Source of the DNA: Candidatus Woesearchaeota archaeon
GTDB lineage: Archaea; Nanobdellota; Nanobdellia; Woesearchaeales; JASKKU01
Assembly (NCBI GenBank): GCA_030154045.1
Contig: JASKKU010000006.1
Span: 1 to 37,430, forward strand
Length of the DNA: 37,430 nt
Direction: 5' to 3'
Shown here: positions 23,072 through 31,030 of the stretch, piece after piece
How the letters are laid out: every line of letters begins with the position of its first letter
Position numbering within the stretch: position 1 is the first letter of the stretch
Translations under genes and position numbers: made by a program
The notes under the pieces: generated by a model
The model's database searches: none
What the model saw: the letters and a program-made list of their open reading frames with translations, nothing else
What the model was told of the DNA's origin: nothing

Positions 23072-24850
23072 ATGAAACTGTTTGAAGTATCCTGGGAAGT
23101 TTGTAATAAAGTAGGTGGAATAAATACTGTGCTTAGGTCCAAGGCTGAGTTTGTACAACATAAGTTTGGAGATGATTATTTTTTAATAGGCCCATTCTTT
23201 AAAGACAAGAGCAAAGGCGAGTTTTTGCAGAAACCTGTTCCGGTAATCTTTAAAGAAGTCTTTGAGAGACTTAAGGAAAAAGGAATCTTTTGTAGGTTTG
23301 GGACTTGGTTGATAAGAGGTAATCCAAGCGCAATACTTGTAGAACTTTCAGATTCTTTTCTGTCTAGAGGACCTGAGTTTAAGGGCAAGTATTGGGATAG
23401 TTTTAGGATAGATTCTCTGAATAGCGATTTTTATGATTACGATCAGCCTTTGCTTTGGTCAACTGCAGTTGGTATTTTAATAGAGGAATTCCTGAAAGCG
23501 AATCCGAAAGAACAAGTTTTAGTTCATCTGCACGAATGGTTGGCTGCAGGTACTGGACTTTATCTTAACTTGCCTGAAGTTAATCTAGGTTCAATAATCT
23601 CAATCGTTTTTACAACGCATGCTACAACATTAGGTAGAGCCATTTCAGGCGCTGGTGTTAATTTGTACGAGATTATAGAAAAAATCAATCCTGATGAAGA
23701 AGCTTACAGGCTTGGTGTGCATACAAAACATCAAACTGAAAAGGCAATTGCTAATACTGCTAAGGTTTTTTCAACAGTAAGTGATATTACTGGTTATGAA
23801 TCAAAGATTCTTTTAGGCAGAAGCCCTGATATTATTTTGCCTAACGGAATAAATCCCTTACCTAATTCAATTGAAGAGCTTTTGATGAAGCACAAGGAGT
23901 TTAGAGATAAGATGAGGTATTTTTTGACTTATATGTTCTTTCCGTATTATCCTATTGATTTAGAGCAGAGTCTTACTTTTTTCTTGGCAGCAAGGTATGA
24001 GTTTAAGGCTAAGGGCATAGATTTATACATTGATGCTTTAACCGAACTTGATAAAAAACTTAGAGAAACAAAGAGTAAAAAGACAATATTTGCTTTCATT
24101 TTTGTTCCTGCTGGAGGAAAAGCTATAAAAGAGGAAATCGTTGAGAATAGAGAGGTTGTTAATGATTTCTCGGATAAGTTGTTCTCAATAAGGAACCTAA
24201 TCTTGGACAGGCTTTTGAGAAGTATTCTTGCAGGAAAGGATGTCTCGTGTTCGAAGCTTTTACCTAAAGATATTATGACTGAGCTTAAGAAACTAAAAGT
24301 GGCTCTCCAGAGAGAAGGTTTGCCACCAGTTATAACTCATTATATTCCTTTCGAGGACAAGGATGCAATTTTGATTAAACTTAAGCAGAACGGTCTGCTA
24401 AATGACAAAGAATCAAAAGTCAAGGTGATTTTTTATCCAATATATCTTACAGGCAAAGACGGCTTGTTAAACTTGGATTATTCAGAAACCATTATTGGAT
24501 CGCATTTCGGAATATTTCCATCGATTTATGAACCTTGGGGATATACGCCTGTAGAGACTGCTATGAGGGCTGTGCCTGCTGTTACTTCGGATTTGTCTGG
24601 ATTTGGCAAGTATCTTATAGACAACAATCTGGATGGCAAAGGAATCTTTGTTTTGAGATTAGCTAACAAGAGTTATGAAGAGCAAGTGAAGGAATTATCT
24701 GAAGTTATGTTTAAGTTTTCAACCCTTAAGAGAGATGAAAGGATTGAACATAAGATTGAAGCGTATCAAATTGCGTTGAAATTCAGTTGGGCCTTGTTGA
24801 TTGAGAATTATTTTAAGGCATATGATTTAGCGTTAAATAATGTGGGTTAA
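23072..24850 (+). CDS. Glycogen synthase, GT3 (eukaryotic GYS-like) type
   Basis: The 592-residue enzyme begins FEVSWEVCNKVGGINTVL (residues 4-21), the GT3 signature that differs from bacterial GlgA. It also has VHLHEWLAAGTGLYL (~148-162), FTTHATTLGRAISG, LPNGI (~260-264), and the catalytic-domain signature YEPWGYTPVETAMRAVP (~486-502) followed by TSDLSGFGKYL. GT3 enzymes elongate glycogen, generally from UDP-glucose. The adjacent GalT-like gene could help to supply or recycle this donor. The C-terminal domain lacks the long regulatory phosphorylation tail of animal enzymes. GTGAGAG lies right before the ATG. The next gene starts one base after the TAA. Confidence 0.9.
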   Translation: MKLFEVSWEVCNKVGGINTVLRSKAEFVQHKFGDDYFLIGPFFKDKSKGEFLQKPVPVIFKEVFERLKEKGIFCRFGTWLIRGNPSAILVELSDSFLSRGPEFKGKYWDSFRIDSLNSDFYDYDQPLLWSTAVGILIEEFLKANPKEQVLVHLHEWLAAGTGLYLNLPEVNLGSIISIVFTTHATTLGRAISGAGVNLYEIIEKINPDEEAYRLGVHTKHQTEKAIANTAKVFSTVSDITGYESKILLGRSPDIILPNGINPLPNSIEELLMKHKEFRDKMRYFLTYMFFPYYPIDLEQSLTFFLAARYEFKAKGIDLYIDALTELDKKLRETKSKKTIFAFIFVPAGGKAIKEEIVENREVVNDFSDKLFSIRNLILDRLLRSILAGKDVSCSKLLPKDIMTELKKLKVALQREGLPPVITHYIPFEDKDAILIKLKQNGLLNDKESKVKVIFYPIYLTGKDGLLNLDYSETIIGSHFGIFPSIYEPWGYTPVETAMRAVPAVTSDLSGFGKYLIDNNLDGKGIFVLRLANKSYEEQVKELSEVMFKFSTLKRDERIEHKIEAYQIALKFSWALLIENYFKAYDLALNNVG

Positions 24851-24851
24851 A

Positions 24852-25814
24852 ATGGAGATTAGGAAAGATTATGTTTTGGACAGGTATGTTATAATTGCAA
24901 CCAATAGAGGTAAGAGGCCGTCCGATTTCAAAAAAAGTAATGAAGATTTAGCTGCTCTCCCAGAATTTGATCAAAAATGTCCTTTCTGTCCAGGTAATGA
25001 AGACAAAACACCTAAAGAAATTGGCAGGGTTAGCAATGAGGGTCATTGGCAGATTAGATGGTTTGAAAACAAGTTTAATGCTGTTGAATTAACTTCAGAT
25101 TATGTTGTTAGAACAGATAACGAGTTTTATACTTTTGGGAATGCATTTGGCAAGCACGAAGTTATTGTCGAGACGCCAAAACACAATCTTCAGTTATGGG
25201 ACCTTGATGAAAATCAACTCTCTGAATTGATTGGTGTTTATAATTTTAGAATTGAAGAACTTAGTAGAATTCCAGGAGTTAAGTATGTTGCTTTATTTAA
25301 GAATCACGGCAGCGAAGCAGGCACTTCTTTGGTTCATTCGCATTCGCAAGTTATTGCTTATAATATAGTGCCCTTTTGGGTTAGAGAAAAGATAAAAGCT
25401 GTTGGCAAGTTTGAAGGCTGTCCTTATTGCAAACTTTTGCATAGAGAAAGAAATTCTGAAAGGCATGTTCTTGAAACAGATAACTTTTTGACATTTACTC
25501 CTTACGCCTCGCAGTATCCTTTCGAGGTTGTTATCTTTCCAAAGAAACATGTAAGATTCTTAAATGAGTTAAGGAATGTTTTTTTGGAATTGGCGCAACA
25601 TTTAAAATTAGTCCTTAACAAGTTAAAAGAATTAAACTGTTCTTATAACATTACTTGGATTAATTCACCTTATGATAACGATTTGCATTTTCATATTAGA
25701 ATTATTCCTAGGATAACTAAACCTGGGGGTTTCGAGTTTTTTGGAACTCATATTAATGTTATGTCTCCCGAGGAGGCAGCTAATTTTTATAGAGGGGGTG
25801 TTTATCATGACTAA
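24852..25814 (+). CDS. galT: GalT-like hexose-1-phosphate uridylyltransferase
   Basis: The 320-residue HIT-superfamily enzyme has CPFCPGNEDKTP (~39-50, zinc ligands), WFENKFNAV, the GHHEVIVETPKHN-like segment (FGKHEVIVETPKHN) and the catalytic HSHSQ (~162-166), which forms the uridylyl-histidine intermediate. A second zinc site lies in GCPYCKLL. It interconverts UDP-glucose/galactose-1-P and glucose-1-P/UDP-galactose; relatives act as ADP-glucose phosphorylases. In a glycogen cluster it may equilibrate glucose-1-P with NDP-glucose. ATG 24852 is chosen over 24840: it follows the glycogen-synthase stop by 1 nt and starts at the family's usual MEIRKDYVLDRYVIIA. The end overlaps the next gene by 8 nt. 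Confidence 0.9.
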   Translation: MEIRKDYVLDRYVIIATNRGKRPSDFKKSNEDLAALPEFDQKCPFCPGNEDKTPKEIGRVSNEGHWQIRWFENKFNAVELTSDYVVRTDNEFYTFGNAFGKHEVIVETPKHNLQLWDLDENQLSELIGVYNFRIEELSRIPGVKYVALFKNHGSEAGTSLVHSHSQVIAYNIVPFWVREKIKAVGKFEGCPYCKLLHRERNSERHVLETDNFLTFTPYASQYPFEVVIFPKKHVRFLNELRNVFLELAQHLKLVLNKLKELNCSYNITWINSPYDNDLHFHIRIIPRITKPGGFEFFGTHINVMSPEEAANFYRGGVYHD

Positions 25815-27633
25815 AATTTATTATGCTGGGGAAGATAAAGTTATTAGTTCAGAGAAAATAGATAATGATTCAAGATTATCAATTTTCACAAACAAGGCTT
25901 ACTTCACAGTGCCTTTAGGCAAAGCAAGCAGGTTTGATGGTTATTTTGTCAGAGACAAAGGGGAGCTCTTTAAAATACTAGATAGCTTAGATTTTCAAAC
26001 AATTGATTTTCTTCATCCAGAGAAAGTTGTAAATGTTGGGAATTCCTTTACTTTGTATCACGGGTTCATTAGCAGCAGTTTCTATATTGATTCTGAGACT
26101 GGGGCTTTATTGTACGAATCGAATTCTTCTTTAACCTTTAGATTAAATTTTGATGTTAAAAGAATGTTTGATGAACGCGAGTGGGGAAGATTTTACGATT
26201 TGAAAAGAGTGAGGGACACTTTATGGGTTTTACATTTTGTTAAGAAAACCGATGAGCGAGAAGATAGCAGTTCAGGTATGAAAGAGTTTGAGAAGTTCGT
26301 GTTTATAAAAGTTCACGGAGAATCCAAGAGAGTTGATTCGTGGAAACTGAGAAAATATGATTATGACTTGGAAAGAAATTCGCCCAAGCATGAAAGGTAT
26401 GTCTTTTCGGCGCTTGAACTTAAGACAAACAGGTTTATGATTTTGGTTTCAAACAATTATGAAGAAGGATATAATCTCATAAATGCGAGGTTTAAGGTTT
26501 TTGACAAGATTACTAAAACTGAAAGCAGTTTTAATTTGAACAGGGTTTCAAGGTTTGAAGAGGTGAACTTTGCGTTTAGCAGAGCACAGCATTCTTTGTT
26601 AGCTTTGGCAACCGAAGATTATCTTATGGCGGGGTTGCCCTGGTTTTATCAGGAATGGAGTCGAGATGAAGCACTTTCTTTAAAAGCGCTAGTTATTAGT
26701 GGCGAACTTAATAAAACTAAGAAATACATGGAGAATCTGTTAAACAATATTTATTACAACGGTAAAATACATTCAAACCTTCACGAAAGGACAACGTTTT
26801 CAATTGATGCCTTGCCTTGGCTTTTCCACAGTATTTCGTATCTCGTAAGGTTTGCAGATAAAGAGAACATAAGCGCTTATTTGTTCTCTAACAAGTTTAT
26901 CAAGACTTTTGAGGATTCATTGATAAAAACTTTGGATTTCATAGAAAAGTATCATATTAAAGGAGATCTGGTTTATACTGAAGAGCACGAGAGTTGGATG
27001 GATTCCAGCTTTGGCAAGGATAAGAGGAAAGGTTTTCTGTTAGAGATTCAGGCTATGTATATGTACTTGTACAAGCTTGCTTATGCATTGACAGGTAATG
27101 AGCATTATAGGAATATGGAAAACAAGATCAGGATAGCCACTGTAAATAATTTTTATGATTCAAGGTTGCTTTACGATGATTTAGAAAACAGGTTCTTCAG
27201 ACCAAATATCTTTATAGCATATTACTTTTATCCAGAAATGTTGTCATATCTGCAGTGGAGGAATGTTTTTGACGAAGCAATCAGAAAACTATGGTTGCCT
27301 TGGGGCGGTTTTACTACCATTGAAAAGAGTTCAGAACTTTACTGTCCAAGACACACTGGTGAAGATATAAGGAGTTATCATAGAGGGGATTCTTGGTATT
27401 TCTTGAATAACTTGGCAGCGATTGCAATGTATAAGGTTGATAAAACCAGGTATGCAAACTATATTGCAGAGATTATTGCTGCGAGCACTAAGGATATTCT
27501 GTGGTTAAACGCTTTGGGTTCGGCAAGCGAGTTAAGTTCAGCAGAATTCCAGACAGGTCAAGGCGCGTTTAATCAAGCTTGGAGCAATGCTACTTTTATA
27601 GAATTAATACACGAATTGATGGGAGACCTGTAA
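25807..27633 (+). CDS. Glycogen debranching enzyme (amylo-alpha-1,6-glucosidase)
   Basis: The 608-residue protein has an N-terminal beta-sandwich (~1-250) and a C-terminal (alpha/alpha)6 barrel (~260-605) of the archaeal/bacterial GDE_C type. Signatures are GLPWFYQEWSRDEALSLKAL (Asp in the RDE), THE-like NLHERTTFSIDALPWLFH, EEHESWMDSSFGKDKRKG, LLEIQAMYMYLYKLAYAL, and RSYHRGDSWYFLNNLAAIAM. It hydrolyses alpha-1,6 branches (amylo-1,6-glucosidase). The start ATG 25807 overlaps the galT stop by 8 nt and is preceded by GGGGGTG; the longer frame from 25741 is rejected. It ends the cluster just before two T-tracts. Confidence 0.9.
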   Translation: MTKIYYAGEDKVISSEKIDNDSRLSIFTNKAYFTVPLGKASRFDGYFVRDKGELFKILDSLDFQTIDFLHPEKVVNVGNSFTLYHGFISSSFYIDSETGALLYESNSSLTFRLNFDVKRMFDEREWGRFYDLKRVRDTLWVLHFVKKTDEREDSSSGMKEFEKFVFIKVHGESKRVDSWKLRKYDYDLERNSPKHERYVFSALELKTNRFMILVSNNYEEGYNLINARFKVFDKITKTESSFNLNRVSRFEEVNFAFSRAQHSLLALATEDYLMAGLPWFYQEWSRDEALSLKALVISGELNKTKKYMENLLNNIYYNGKIHSNLHERTTFSIDALPWLFHSISYLVRFADKENISAYLFSNKFIKTFEDSLIKTLDFIEKYHIKGDLVYTEEHESWMDSSFGKDKRKGFLLEIQAMYMYLYKLAYALTGNEHYRNMENKIRIATVNNFYDSRLLYDDLENRFFRPNIFIAYYFYPEMLSYLQWRNVFDEAIRKLWLPWGGFTTIEKSSELYCPRHTGEDIRSYHRGDSWYFLNNLAAIAMYKVDKTRYANYIAEIIAASTKDILWLNALGSASELSSAEFQTGQGAFNQAWSNATFIELIHELMGDL

Positions 27634-27635
27634 GC

Positions 27636-27669
27636 TTTTTTTATTATCTGTTTATTTTGCTCTTTTTTT
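27636..27669 (+). terminator. T-tract terminator of the glycogen cluster
   Basis: Two runs of seven T (27636-27642 and 27663-27669) fill the short space between the debranching enzyme and the convergent PPDK-like gene. Archaeal RNA polymerase terminates at such T-runs on the coding strand. Confidence 0.55.
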
Positions 27670-27672
27670 AGA

Positions 27673-28887
27673 TTATTTCTTTAAACTGTTTAATTCTTTT
27701 ATCAAATCCTCTTTTAGCAGTTCAAGAGGAGCTTTTAATTCAGGGTTAATTATGCTGTATTTTTTAATCAACGAGTCTAAAATTGTTAATATCTCATTTG
27801 ATTCAAACTTTTTATTGTTGAGATAATTAACTAGACTCTCTGCTTCGATTTCTGCGGTTTTTATTTCTTCAAATATTTCCTTTACTTCATCGTTTGTGCT
27901 TTCTTTTTCAGAATTATCATCAAACTCAATGATTTCAATGTCCAATCCTGAAAGTTGCGATTCCTCTTTTTGTAGGTTCTGTGGTTCGTTGCTTTCATTA
28001 AACAAGTCGGTAGAGAGTAGATCTAGGAAATCATCTTCACTATTATCTTCATGTTCTGTTTTCTTTTCATTTATATATGTTTCAAGACCTTTTTTTATAG
28101 ACAGGATGTACATCTTATTGTCTGCAAGCGCGAACTCAAACCAGTTGAAACCTCTTGAGCTTAAGTATAAAGCATTTTGAATAATCTTTGTTATATTCTC
28201 ATCTGAGATAACAAATTCAGAACGTTTAGAATCAGGCACCTCTTTTTGTTCAATGTTGTTCGTTTCTTTATCAAAGATGTATGCTGTTTGTTTGTTTCCT
28301 ATTTCTTTGGTATAGTCTTTTGAAAGTCTGTCAAAAACAATTGTATCATAGTAACCTTCTTTTATGCTTTTGCTAAATCCAAAATTAGTTTTGATAGCGA
28401 TGTTTGTTTCAGAAATTGTAACAAAGCCTGAAACCAATGGTTTAATTAATTTCTGAATAATAATGCCGCCTTTGCAGTTCTCTGTTGAGAAAACGAAAAG
28501 CTCTTTGCTTATGAAACTTATTAGGTCTTCAAAACTGCTGATATTTATAACCGTTGGCACTTTCTCATTTAGTTCAGAAGGATAACAGCTGGGTCTTACG
28601 ACCAATTCTATCTTTTCAGGGTTGCTTGATAAGTCATTTAGGTTTGAGACTTTTAATGCAGAGAAAATTCCTTCAAGTTCATCAATAGTTTGTTTGTTTA
28701 TTTCAACTGTTTGTTCTTCATAATTGTATGTTGAATTTCTTAATGTTTCGTTTATGAAATCATAAGGCAAAACAAAAGCTTCTGGAACAGGAAAGTCTTC
28801 CGAAATTGAGGCTAAATTCTTTGCCTTCTCGCCAACAAGGCGTACATCAAATTCCGCACTTTTGTTTAGAGAAATAATATTTGCCAT
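27673..28887 (-). CDS. Orphan PPDK/PEP-synthase N-terminal (nucleotide-binding) domain protein
   Basis: The 404-residue protein resembles only the N-terminal ATP-grasp domain of pyruvate phosphate dikinase/PEP synthase. It has GEKAKNLASISEDFPVPEAF (~19-38), VVRPSCYPSEL (family VRSSA), GGIIIQKLIKPLVSGFVTIS, GYYDTIVFDR and a YILSIKKG end in place of the usual LQaRP. Both the phosphohistidine and PEP-binding domains are missing. After ~275 comes an acidic, low-complexity linker and a helical C-terminus. Some ATP-binding residues look degenerate, so it may bind but not transfer phosphate. ATG 28887, preceded by GTGAGAGT, is preferred over a frame extending to 29034. It converges on the glycogen cluster; function unknown. 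Confidence 0.7.
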   Translation of the reverse strand: MANIISLNKSAEFDVRLVGEKAKNLASISEDFPVPEAFVLPYDFINETLRNSTYNYEEQTVEINKQTIDELEGIFSALKVSNLNDLSSNPEKIELVVRPSCYPSELNEKVPTVINISSFEDLISFISKELFVFSTENCKGGIIIQKLIKPLVSGFVTISETNIAIKTNFGFSKSIKEGYYDTIVFDRLSKDYTKEIGNKQTAYIFDKETNNIEQKEVPDSKRSEFVISDENITKIIQNALYLSSRGFNWFEFALADNKMYILSIKKGLETYINEKKTEHEDNSEDDFLDLLSTDLFNESNEPQNLQKEESQLSGLDIEIIEFDDNSEKESTNDEVKEIFEEIKTAEIEAESLVNYLNNKKFESNEILTILDSLIKKYSIINPELKAPLELLKEDLIKELNSLKK

Positions 28888-29038
28888 ACTCTCACACTCT
28901 TTTTTTAAAATATAAAACTTTTTATTTTTGTTTTTATTTTTACAGTTGTTTTTTATTCTGTTTAGATTTTCATAGTTTAACTTCTCGTATCTAAATTTAA
29001 AGCAAGATATACAAGTATACTCTTTAGGTATCATAAGC

Positions 29039-29047
29039 TTTATAAAC
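29039..29047 (+). promoter_or_regulatory. TATA box for TFE gene
   Basis: TTTATAAAC is a textbook archaeal TATA box. It predicts transcription start near 29068-29070, giving a ~28-nt leader before ATG 29098. Being near-palindromic, it might also serve the divergent gene. Confidence 0.5.
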
Positions 29048-29097
29048 CTTACTGTGCTAGGAATAGGTTGTATCGTGTTTTGTTAGATTGTGTTAAA

Positions 29098-30003
29098 ATG
29101 GAGATTAATCAGGAGTTGGAAGATAAGGTAATTTCGCTGTTGTGTGGCGAGGATACTTTGCCAATAATGCATTTCCTTAAAGGCAAAGTGAATGTATCAG
29201 AGTTTGAGATAGCGGAAGCTCTAAAACTTGATTTAAATGTCATGAGGAATCAACTTTATAGGTTGCAGCAGTATAATCTGTTAAAGTTCAAGAGGAAGAA
29301 AGATAAACAAAAGGGCTGGTATATCTATTATTGGACTGCAGACTTTTCTAATATTCCTTATTTGTATCTCCAAATATTAAAGGATGAACTTGCAAGGGTT
29401 GAATCCAGGCTTGAAAGGGAAAAGAACAACTTCTTCTACTCTTGTGAAAATAGATGTATGCGTTTAAGTTTTGAGCAAGCAATGGATTTTAATTTTACTT
29501 GTCCAGAGTGCGGGCTTATTATGAATGAAATAAATAACGACGATATCATTAAAATGCTAGAAGAAAAAAGAGAGAAATTGATCAAAGAGATAGATGAGTT
29601 TGAAAACAAGGTAATCCCTGAATGGAAGCGGAAGCAAACCGTTGCTCCTGAAAAGGAATTGCCAAAGAAGAGACGGTCAAAACAATCCGATGAAGATAAT
29701 GAGCTTGATGAGGAAGGTGCTCAAAAAACAAAGGTTAAGACTTCTAAAAAAACAAAAGGAAAAGAAGAATCCAAGCGTAAACCAAAATCAAGTAAAAAAG
29801 AGAAAAGTGGAACTAAGGGAAAAGACAATTTGAAATCAGTTTCTAAGTCAAAGTCTTCCAAAGTAAAAAAAGTTTCAAAAACAAAAGATAAAAAACAGAA
29901 CAAAGTTAAAACTAAACCAAAACCTTCTAAGTCTAAAAACTCAAAATTGAAAACAAAAATTAAACCCAAAGCAAAGATTAAGAAAAAAGTTAAGAAAAAG
30001 TAA
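29098..30003 (+). CDS. tfe: Transcription factor TFE (TFIIE-alpha) with long lysine-rich tail
   Basis: The 301-residue protein has the TFE layout: an N-terminal winged helix (~1-85; FEIAEALKLDLNVMRNQLYRL and WYIYYWTAD), a coiled coil (~90-115), and a zinc ribbon (Cys116, Cys120, Cys135, Cys138: CENRCMRLSF...FTCPECG). TFE helps open promoters and stabilises the open complex. Archaeal TFE normally ends soon after the ribbon and a short coil (~160-200 residues). Here ~110 extra residues follow, made almost wholly of Lys, Ser, Thr and Pro (KSSKVKKVSKTKDKKQNK), likely disordered and nucleic-acid-binding. ATG 29098 is chosen over the TTG at 29068. The stop is 3 nt from the convergent R15P isomerase stop. 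Confidence 0.92.
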   Translation: MEINQELEDKVISLLCGEDTLPIMHFLKGKVNVSEFEIAEALKLDLNVMRNQLYRLQQYNLLKFKRKKDKQKGWYIYYWTADFSNIPYLYLQILKDELARVESRLEREKNNFFYSCENRCMRLSFEQAMDFNFTCPECGLIMNEINNDDIIKMLEEKREKLIKEIDEFENKVIPEWKRKQTVAPEKELPKKRRSKQSDEDNELDEEGAQKTKVKTSKKTKGKEESKRKPKSSKKEKSGTKGKDNLKSVSKSKSSKVKKVSKTKDKKQNKVKTKPKPSKSKNSKLKTKIKPKAKIKKKVKKK

Positions 30004-30006
30004 ATT

Positions 30007-30933
30007 TTAATACTTTTCAAAGAACCAGGAATATTTTCTTTTCACTTCTTCGATTAAAATCTCTGGAGGGTATATTCCTAATTCTGAAATGATTCCTGAA
30101 ATTAACTTGGCATCAACTTTGTCAAACAAATGAGTATTTATCTTAACTTTTTCAGGGGCATCTTTCCAAAAGTCTTCTCTTCTACCTTCTTCAATTGGCG
30201 TATCATAACCAAACCTGCTTTCAGGGTCGTATTTCCAAGAATTTGTGCAAGAGTAAACCGGCACATCATATTTGTTTGCAATAATCGCAAACATTTCAGA
30301 ACCAACTTTATTTATTACTTTTCCATCATTTGTTATTGCATCTGCTCCAATTAACATTATGTCTGCTTTTTTAATAGCAAATCTTGCAGCAGAATCCACA
30401 AAATAAGTTACAGGAATGCCGTACTCACTCAATTCTTTAGCACTTTTTCTTCCTTGATAATGCGGTCTTGTTTCTGTTAGGTAAACTTCAAATTTTGTTC
30501 CTTTGTCCCAAGCTCTTTTCAGAATTCGCATAACCGTTGACGAATGACAATGAATGTATACTATATAATTTTTCTTAATCTTTTTTGAACCGATTTCAGC
30601 GATAATTTCATCACTCTCTGAGAAATGTTTTATGATAAAGTTTGCGCGTTTTATGATTTCTTCGCTTAGCTTAACAGAATTCATCTTTTTGAAATCAGGA
30701 AAACTTTTGAAGTCTAATAAATAGTTTAGAGAATGCACCATTGCAGGTTCTGTTGGCCTGGTTTTTATCAGGGTCTCTTTGCACGAATTTAATTTCTTGA
30801 TGATTTTATCTTTTTCCCAGTCTTGAATCTCTTCTAGAACAGAAAGAATTGCATTTACACTCGCTTGGGCAATGACTTCAGCACCTTGAATCTCTAAGGT
30901 TTTTATTTTGTTAACAATCTCTTCGAATTTCAT
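30007..30933 (-). CDS. Ribose-1,5-bisphosphate isomerase (eIF2B-related)
   Basis: The 308-residue protein belongs to the eIF2B/IF2B-like fold and matches archaeal ribose-1,5-bisphosphate isomerase, which makes ribulose-1,5-bisphosphate in the AMP/NMP degradation pathway feeding type III Rubisco. Signatures are GAEVIAQASVNAI (N-terminal helix), KTRPTEPAMVHSLNYLL, IHCHSSTVMRILK with the catalytic-type Cys, ETRPHYQGR, LIGADAITNDGKVINKVGS with the catalytic-type Asp, and CTNSWKYDP. The GADA Asp and the HCHS Cys distinguish the isomerase from true translation-factor subunits. AMP phosphorylase and Rubisco are not in the window. A TATAAAT-like element near 30960-30967 lies ~30 nt upstream. Confidence 0.88.
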   Translation of the reverse strand: MKFEEIVNKIKTLEIQGAEVIAQASVNAILSVLEEIQDWEKDKIIKKLNSCKETLIKTRPTEPAMVHSLNYLLDFKSFPDFKKMNSVKLSEEIIKRANFIIKHFSESDEIIAEIGSKKIKKNYIVYIHCHSSTVMRILKRAWDKGTKFEVYLTETRPHYQGRKSAKELSEYGIPVTYFVDSAARFAIKKADIMLIGADAITNDGKVINKVGSEMFAIIANKYDVPVYSCTNSWKYDPESRFGYDTPIEEGRREDFWKDAPEKVKINTHLFDKVDAKLISGIISELGIYPPEILIEEVKRKYSWFFEKY

Positions 30934-31030
30934 AGTACTTACTCATTAAACGTTTTGGATTTATATTTTTTAGCAAAAAAAGTTAATAAAAATCGCTTTG
31001 TAAAAATAAAATAAAAGAAAATAGCTCTAT

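Noticed and set aside
28888-29034. 49-residue N-terminal extension of the PPDK-like protein with a CxxC (CISCFKF)
   Set aside because: The extension is Asn/Lys-rich, and ATG 28887 has GTGAGAGT before it plus a TATA-like element ~25 nt upstream; the family's first strand begins at that ATG.
29721-30020. Hydrophobic minus-strand ORF antisense to the TFE tail
   Set aside because: It is the mirror of the AAA/AAG-rich lysine codons, which read as Phe/Leu on the other strand; no initiation signal.
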